A DNA stretch of 34,398 nucleotides from Nanobdellati archaeon. Lineage in GTDB: Archaea; B1Sed10-29; WALL01. The notes below the pieces were generated by a model that worked only from the letters and a program-made list of their open reading frames with translations, made no database searches and was not told the origin of the DNA. Shown here one piece after another: positions 31,025 to 34,398 of the stretch. Location: the NCBI GenBank assembly GCA_015522845.1, contig WALL01000024.1, forward strand, positions 1 through 34,398. Direction: 5' to 3'. Within the stretch, counting starts at the first letter, position 1. The number at the start of each line of letters is the position of its first letter. Both the position numbers and the translations under genes were made by a program.

Positions 31025-32563
31025 ATGCATTGGATAGCCAGCGACATTGCTGCAAGGGCAGAGAAAGGCTTTAATGCTGCATGGGTACAGCTGGTTGACA
31101 TGGCCCCAGAGGGCGGCTACAAGCCGCTAAAGGAAGGCAAGCCCCACGCAGGGAGTGAGCTTGTGCAAAGGCTGAGGCGGGTGCTGCTGGCTGCTGGCTA
31201 TAGCGAGGTGGCCCTGCCTGAGATAATGAGCTATAGTGAGATGGGGGATGCTGCTGGCCCTGCGAAGGCACTTGCAATTGCTGACACCTTTTCACTTGCC
31301 GCATCCGTGCGGCCAAAGCCAGCCATCAGCAAGGCGCAGCTGGACGCAATTAAGGGCATAGCGCCAACCTTTAATGAGGAGAGGAGGGCGGCACTGGAAA
31401 ATGCATTTAGGGGCTATTCAGAAGGCCAGCTTAATTCCCAGCAGCTGCTGTCTGAAATGGTGGGCAAGGCAGGGCTTAGGATGGAGCAGGCGCTTGAGGT
31501 AGCTAACTTGCTAGTTGGCATACCACACCAACAGCAGCAGCAAGCACTGCTTAGGAGAGGCCTTGTATACTCTTGGTTTCCAACCCTGGCGGCGCTATCA
31601 AAAAAGCAGCCACTCCCCCTCCAGCTCTTTTCAATAGGGACAGGGTTTAGGCAGGGCAGGATGAGGGAGGGTACCTTTGTGTCTGGCGCAATAATGGCGG
31701 AGAATGTCTCCCATAAGGACTTAAAGGGGCTTTTGCCTGCAGTGCTGGGCCCGCTAAGTGCAAAGGTGGGGTTTGAGAAAGCTGTGGCAACATCAACTGT
31801 ATTTGTGCCAGGCACCGAGGAGGCTATCTTCGCAGAGGGGCTTCACCTAGGGAGGCTGGGCCTTGCCTCACCAATAGCGCTATCTGCCTATGGGCTGGAG
31901 GCCCCAGTTGCAATATTTGAGCTTAGTGTCGAGCGGCTTGCCATTGCCCTTGGGCTAGGGCATGATGAGAAGGAGATAAAGTACCCCCAGTTTTTTGGCA
32001 AGTGGAAAATGGAAGATAAGGAAATAGCGAGGCTAGTCCACATTGGCCAGAAGCCGCCGGGGTGGGGAAGGGAAATAAAGAACAGGATTATCAAGACATG
32101 CTCACTTTATTATGGCCAGCCTGCCCCATGCGAGTTTAGGATTTTTGAAAAGGAGGTTGGGGACAGCAAGCTTGAAGTGTGGCTTTCATCTGACAAGGGA
32201 ACGCTTTGTGGGAAGGACTTCAGCAATGAGGTGGTGGTGTATGATGGGAACGTGGTCTCAACTCCCCAAATAGCCGCCACGCCGGTGGCAAAAGAGGCGC
32301 TTGCAAAGGGTACAAAGACAGGGATTACACTCATTGGGGCATTTGCAAGCTATGCTGCTGCGGCAATAGAGGCCAACCCCACCAAGGCCCAGGAAATAGC
32401 AGTTGGTAATATAACTAGCCCATCTGAGGCCAACATAGTTGTGCCCCAGCTGGTAATGGACTATATTAAGCAAAATGGGAAGGAATTGGGCATAGCCGGT
32501 AGCCTTGGCTTAAGGGTCGTTGCCCGGGTGAAGCGACTATGGCAGCATGAGCAGCCCCGCTAA
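31025..32563 (+). CDS. O-phosphoseryl-tRNA synthetase (SepRS) family protein with altered active-site motifs
   Basis: A 512-aa class II synthetase relative. Family identity rests on collinear matches to SepRS: 'KPHAGSELVQRLRRVLLAAG', 'QPLPLQLFSIGTGFR', 'LASPIALSAYGLEAPVAIFE', 'SVERLAIALGLGHDEKEIKY', 'YPQFF', then the C-terminal anticodon-binding part 'NEVVVYDGN' and 'ITSPSEANIVVPQLVMDYIK'. SepRS charges tRNA-Cys with phosphoserine, which SepCysS turns into Cys. The conserved catalytic stretches deviate: 'RSHMTSGWF' is 'RRGLVYSWF' (near 178), 'FSIDRCFRREQ' is 'FSIGTGFRQGR' (near 202) and the 'SHLMSYHSASCV' block is 'TFVSGAIMA' (near 217). Substrate or activity may have changed. No SepCysS or tRNA-Cys gene is in the window. 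Confidence 0.85.
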   Translation: MHWIASDIAARAEKGFNAAWVQLVDMAPEGGYKPLKEGKPHAGSELVQRLRRVLLAAGYSEVALPEIMSYSEMGDAAGPAKALAIADTFSLAASVRPKPAISKAQLDAIKGIAPTFNEERRAALENAFRGYSEGQLNSQQLLSEMVGKAGLRMEQALEVANLLVGIPHQQQQQALLRRGLVYSWFPTLAALSKKQPLPLQLFSIGTGFRQGRMREGTFVSGAIMAENVSHKDLKGLLPAVLGPLSAKVGFEKAVATSTVFVPGTEEAIFAEGLHLGRLGLASPIALSAYGLEAPVAIFELSVERLAIALGLGHDEKEIKYPQFFGKWKMEDKEIARLVHIGQKPPGWGREIKNRIIKTCSLYYGQPAPCEFRIFEKEVGDSKLEVWLSSDKGTLCGKDFSNEVVVYDGNVVSTPQIAATPVAKEALAKGTKTGITLIGAFASYAAAAIEANPTKAQEIAVGNITSPSEANIVVPQLVMDYIKQNGKELGIAGSLGLRVVARVKRLWQHEQPR

Positions 32564-32586
32564 TTGACGTATATCCTGTCGAAACA

Positions 32587-32594
32587 TTTAAATA
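32587..32594 (+). promoter_or_regulatory. TATA box for the small membrane protein at 32624
   Basis: TTTAAATA, within ATTTAAATAG, is centred about 33 bp before the ATG at 32624. Initiation would fall at the GGAGGTGAT ribosome site. Confidence 0.5.
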
Positions 32595-32623
32595 GGCAAC
32601 CCTTGTTTCTCTTTTTGGAGGTG

Positions 32624-32812
32624 ATGCTCTTGGTAGCAAAAATCGTGGAGAAAAACGAGATATGGTTTTATGGGATCATACCATTGGTAGTTGGCCTGCT
32701 ATTTGTCCTTGAGGACTTTGGCATGAAGGTACTGCCTGCTCAAATGACACTTTGGCCAACGATGGTATTTGTGTTTGGCCTGGTTTATGTGCTTATTGAC
32801 CTGATGAAGTAA
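32624..32812 (+). CDS. Small membrane protein, two transmembrane segments
   Basis: A 62-aa protein, not recognised. After a charged start ('VAKIVEKNEIWFYG') come two hydrophobic segments, 'IIPLVVGLLFVLEDFG' and 'LWPTMVFVFGLVYVLIDLMK'. The strong GGAGGTGAT sequence runs directly into the ATG at 32624, too close for normal use, whereas a TTG at 32630 has ideal spacing; the real start may be that TTG (60 aa). Translation from the track's 32564 is unlikely because it would cross the TATA box. It stands alone, convergent with the DUF92 gene. Confidence 0.6.
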   Translation: MLLVAKIVEKNEIWFYGIIPLVVGLLFVLEDFGMKVLPAQMTLWPTMVFVFGLVYVLIDLMK

Positions 32813-32835
32813 GCCATAAACCCTTTTTATTTATT

Positions 32836-33504
32836 TTAGAATGTTACAGATAGCCATACTGCTATTATCCCGGCAGCAAGCGACGACAGCAAGTTCACAA
32901 GGTGGTTCCCTATTACCCCCTCATTCTCCAGAGTTGCCCCCAAGACCGAATCAATAATACACCCAAATACCCCTCCCCAAAAGGTGACCCAGCCAACAGC
33001 CATATTCCCAAATAAGAGGAACGCCGTAACCGCCATTACTGCAGACCCCAAAACGTTCATTAGGTTCCCTAGCCGGGATACCCCGCCATTGGCGCCACGC
33101 TTTACTTGGGTTTTTAAATCTAGTATGCTAACTGGGGGGCTTTTTGACAGGACGCCTATCTCTGATGAGAGGGTGTCTGCTGTTACTGATGCGAGGCTAG
33201 CTGAAAACCCAGCAAGGTTGCCGCCAAGCGCAAAAATGAGCGGGACAAGGCCGTTGCCAAGCACGTTTTCAACAGCCCGTTTTTTTTGGGACAGGTGGTA
33301 TCTTGACTTTGTTGAGTATTTGTAGTTTGTTGCGATAGTGCTAAGTGCAAAGAAGAGTATGAACAGCAGCAGCCACCTCCATCCCCCGCTGAACAGCACC
33401 ATATAGCCCATAATCCCGCCGGTTATTGAGCTAAGCTGGTCAAGCCCGCCGCTGAGGAATGCCAAGGCGGATAAGATGGCAGGAACCGTTAGCCAGAGGT
33501 CCAT
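32836..33504 (-). CDS. DUF92/TMEM19-family membrane protein
   Basis: A 222-aa multi-pass protein of the DUF92 family. Signatures are 'KKRAVENVLGNGLVPLIFAL', 'SVTADTLSSEIGVLSKSPP' and 'KRGANGGVSRLGNLMNVLG', embedded in about six hydrophobic helices. The plant member VTE6 phosphorylates phytyl phosphate, so an isoprenoid-phosphate kinase role in archaeal lipid salvage is reasonable but unproven. Its ATG is 4 bp after the eS1 stop, making it the last gene of the S15-eS1 operon. Length is typical. Confidence 0.9.
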   Translation of the reverse strand: MDLWLTVPAILSALAFLSGGLDQLSSITGGIMGYMVLFSGGWRWLLLFILFFALSTIATNYKYSTKSRYHLSQKKRAVENVLGNGLVPLIFALGGNLAGFSASLASVTADTLSSEIGVLSKSPPVSILDLKTQVKRGANGGVSRLGNLMNVLGSAVMAVTAFLLFGNMAVGWVTFWGGVFGCIIDSVLGATLENEGVIGNHLVNLLSSLAAGIIAVWLSVTF

Positions 33505-33508
33505 TGGC

Positions 33509-34111
33509 TCACTTCTTGCTTGGGGCTGAGAGCACCGTGCATTTTACTATCTCTGTCTTGCTGACAGGGTATATCTTCTTAACGGGTTTGAATATCTCCG
33601 GCCCAACCTTCCCGTAAATTATGTCCTGAAGAAGCTTTTCAAATGGCTTCTTGGAAGCCAGGGACATGGCCATCTCCCCCATAATCTTGCGTATCTCTTT
33701 CTGCTGCATAAGCCGTGTTTTCCCATGCCCAAATGAGGTCGCCTTTAGCCGTACCTTATAGCCATCTTTGGTTGTTGCATCAGCAATTGCAGTGATTAGC
33801 GTGCGCATCCGCCGTGTTTGCCTGCCAACATAGCCCCGGCTAAGCTCAAACCCAACAGGGGCAGTCTCAGCAGTTTCCCCTTTTACATTGGTTATCTTAA
33901 ATTTAAGCTGTATGTTTTGGTGGGGTATATTGCCTGTAATCTCCCTGAGTGTGGTCTTTACAATCCTGCCAATGAGGAGCGCCGGATCAGAGCTTAGGGC
34001 CTCCCCAATCTCTTTTCCCTCAAAGCCCTTTGGGGCCTTGACCTTATACCACCGCTTTGCCTTCCAGCTATCCACTGCCTTGCCTTTTTTCCTCTTTTTT
34101 CCCTGTGCCAT
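33509..34111 (-). CDS. rps3ae: Ribosomal protein eS1 (S3Ae)
   Basis: A 200-aa small-subunit protein. 'DSWKAKRWYKVKAPKGFEGK', 'EIGEALSSDPALLIGRIV', 'FKITNVKGETAETAPVGFEL' and 'RQTRRMRTLITAIADATTKD' are typical of archaeal and eukaryotic eS1. I prefer the ATG at 34111 (MAQGKKRKKG) over the track's 34117 because GGTGG lies 6 nt before it and the family begins with such a basic tail. It starts inside the end of the 47-aa ORF, suggesting translational coupling within the S15 operon. Confidence 0.96.
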   Translation of the reverse strand: MAQGKKRKKGKAVDSWKAKRWYKVKAPKGFEGKEIGEALSSDPALLIGRIVKTTLREITGNIPHQNIQLKFKITNVKGETAETAPVGFELSRGYVGRQTRRMRTLITAIADATTKDGYKVRLKATSFGHGKTRLMQQKEIRKIMGEMAMSLASKKPFEKLLQDIIYGKVGPEIFKPVKKIYPVSKTEIVKCTVLSAPSKK

Positions 34112-34211
34112 GTTCATCCACCATCTTTTCTATTTTTCCAACCAATTCAATAAGACCAAATGATCCAGTTATGCTTTTCCCCTCAAATTCTGCCTCTATG
34201 CCATACCTCAT
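34068..34211 (-). CDS. 47-aa ORF between S15 and eS1 (not in ORF track)
   Basis: Read from the minus strand: it begins '[20 protein letters not shown]' and continues 'IELVGKIEKMVDEHGTGKKE'. Its ATG overlaps the S15 stop (TAATG), which supports translation. Its last 44 nt overlap the start of eS1 in another frame, so the lysine-rich tail is forced by eS1 codons. In some euryarchaea the KEOPS subunit Pcc1 lies near S15 and eS1, but this product is too short and I see no convincing Pcc1 similarity. It may be a remnant, a coupling ORF or an unknown microprotein. Confidence 0.45.
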   Translation of the reverse strand: MRYGIEAEFEGKSITGSFGLIELVGKIEKMVDEHGTGKKEEKRQGSG

Positions 34212-34398
34212 TACTTCACCAGCAGCGATGCCTCATCTGGGTTATAGTACCAGTCTGGTGGGAGCATCTTCTTCTTCTTGTAGTAGCGCTGGAGGCGCTT
34301 TATCTTTGACTCCACGAGCATTAGGCCATGGCGGTTATGCACATCCCGGGGGTTTTTCTCAAGGTGCTTCCTGAGGAAGACGGCTTTCTTAATTAAGC
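34211..34398 (-). CDS. rps15: Ribosomal protein uS15 (S15), partial
   Basis: The C-terminal 61 residues are present and the start lies beyond the window edge. '[20 protein letters not shown]', '[20 protein letters not shown]' and '[17 protein letters not shown]' match the archaeal/eukaryotic-type S15, which binds the central domain of 16S rRNA. It is the first visible gene of an operon S15 - 47-aa ORF - eS1 - DUF92. Confidence 0.95.
   Translation of the reverse strand, partial: LIKKAVFLRKHLEKNPRDVHNRHGLMLVESKIKRLQRYYKKKKMLPPDWYYNPDEASLLVK

Noticed and set aside
34068-34211. KEOPS subunit Pcc1
   Set aside because: Gene position is suggestive, but the product has only 47 residues and I cannot see the Pcc1 fold pattern; kept as an unassigned ORF.
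1-34398. CRISPR arrays, insertion sequences, integrases, replication origin
   Set aside because: No regularly spaced repeats, transposase or integrase-like proteins, terminal inverted repeats or Orc1/Cdc6 gene were seen.

Overview
The window is archaeal. It carries an archaeal histone, the ribosomal proteins eS1 (S3Ae) and the archaeal form of uS15, the ether-lipid enzymes CDP-archaeol synthase and geranylgeranyl reductase, the wyosine enzyme Taw1, the archaeal D-aminoacyl-tRNA deacylase DTD2, an AK6-type kinase and a phosphoseryl-tRNA synthetase family member. Genes are packed with stop codons touching or overlapping, there are many small unrecognised proteins, and no methanogenesis genes or mobile elements are present. 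I infer an uncultured, compact-genome archaeon, perhaps a comparatively biosynthetic DPANN lineage, but the window alone does not prove the phylum.

Layout. 1-2.6 kb: DUF84 NTPase, histone, glmS. 2.7-8.5 kb: a winged-helix/S-layer-domain fusion regulator, three small membrane proteins, an AK6 kinase and a 1198-aa coiled-coil surface protein. 8.5-13 kb: NAD(P)H-hydrate dehydratase with a CDIN1-like nuclease, AMMECR1, a 55-aa zinc protein divergent from aspartate dehydrogenase, then glyA. 13-16.4 kb: a 77-aa protein, thyX and folC; taw1; a PRC-barrel protein. 16.3-19.8 kb (minus): a probable ferredoxin - geranylgeranyl reductase - rhomboid - truncated NFACT/Rqc2 operon, then a structured intergenic element and a 53-aa helix-turn-helix-like protein. 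19.9-24.1 kb: two divergent unknown coiled-coil/membrane proteins and a GAN/RecJ-like DHH nuclease. 24.1-27.7 kb: split transketolase plus transaldolase operon, coaBC. 27.8-34.4 kb: tRNA-Leu(CAG), DTD2, an unknown protein, a zinc ribbon, carS, tRNA-Gln(UUG), a KaiC-like ATPase, the SepRS-like synthetase, a small membrane protein, and an S15 - small ORF - eS1 - DUF92 operon.

How genes work together. glyA, thyX and folC form a one-carbon/thymidylate neighbourhood. tktN, tktC and tal provide a non-oxidative pentose phosphate route. The 8-Fe ferredoxin is a natural electron donor for the reductase that saturates archaeal lipids, and carS elsewhere makes the activated lipid precursor. taw1, dtdA, the two tRNAs and the SepRS-like protein all bear on tRNA function.

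Regulation. Most isolated genes have a TATA box centred about 24-27 bp before the start codon, which predicts leaderless transcripts. Genes inside operons, and a few others, show Shine-Dalgarno sequences instead. Four small genes absent from the ORF track (ferredoxin, zinc ribbon, 53-aa HTH-like, 47-aa ORF) and a partial S15 were read directly from the sequence. The most interesting items are the SepRS-family protein with altered active-site motifs, the candidate three-helix RNA near 16.55 kb, and the NFACT protein that ends just before its RNA-binding domain.
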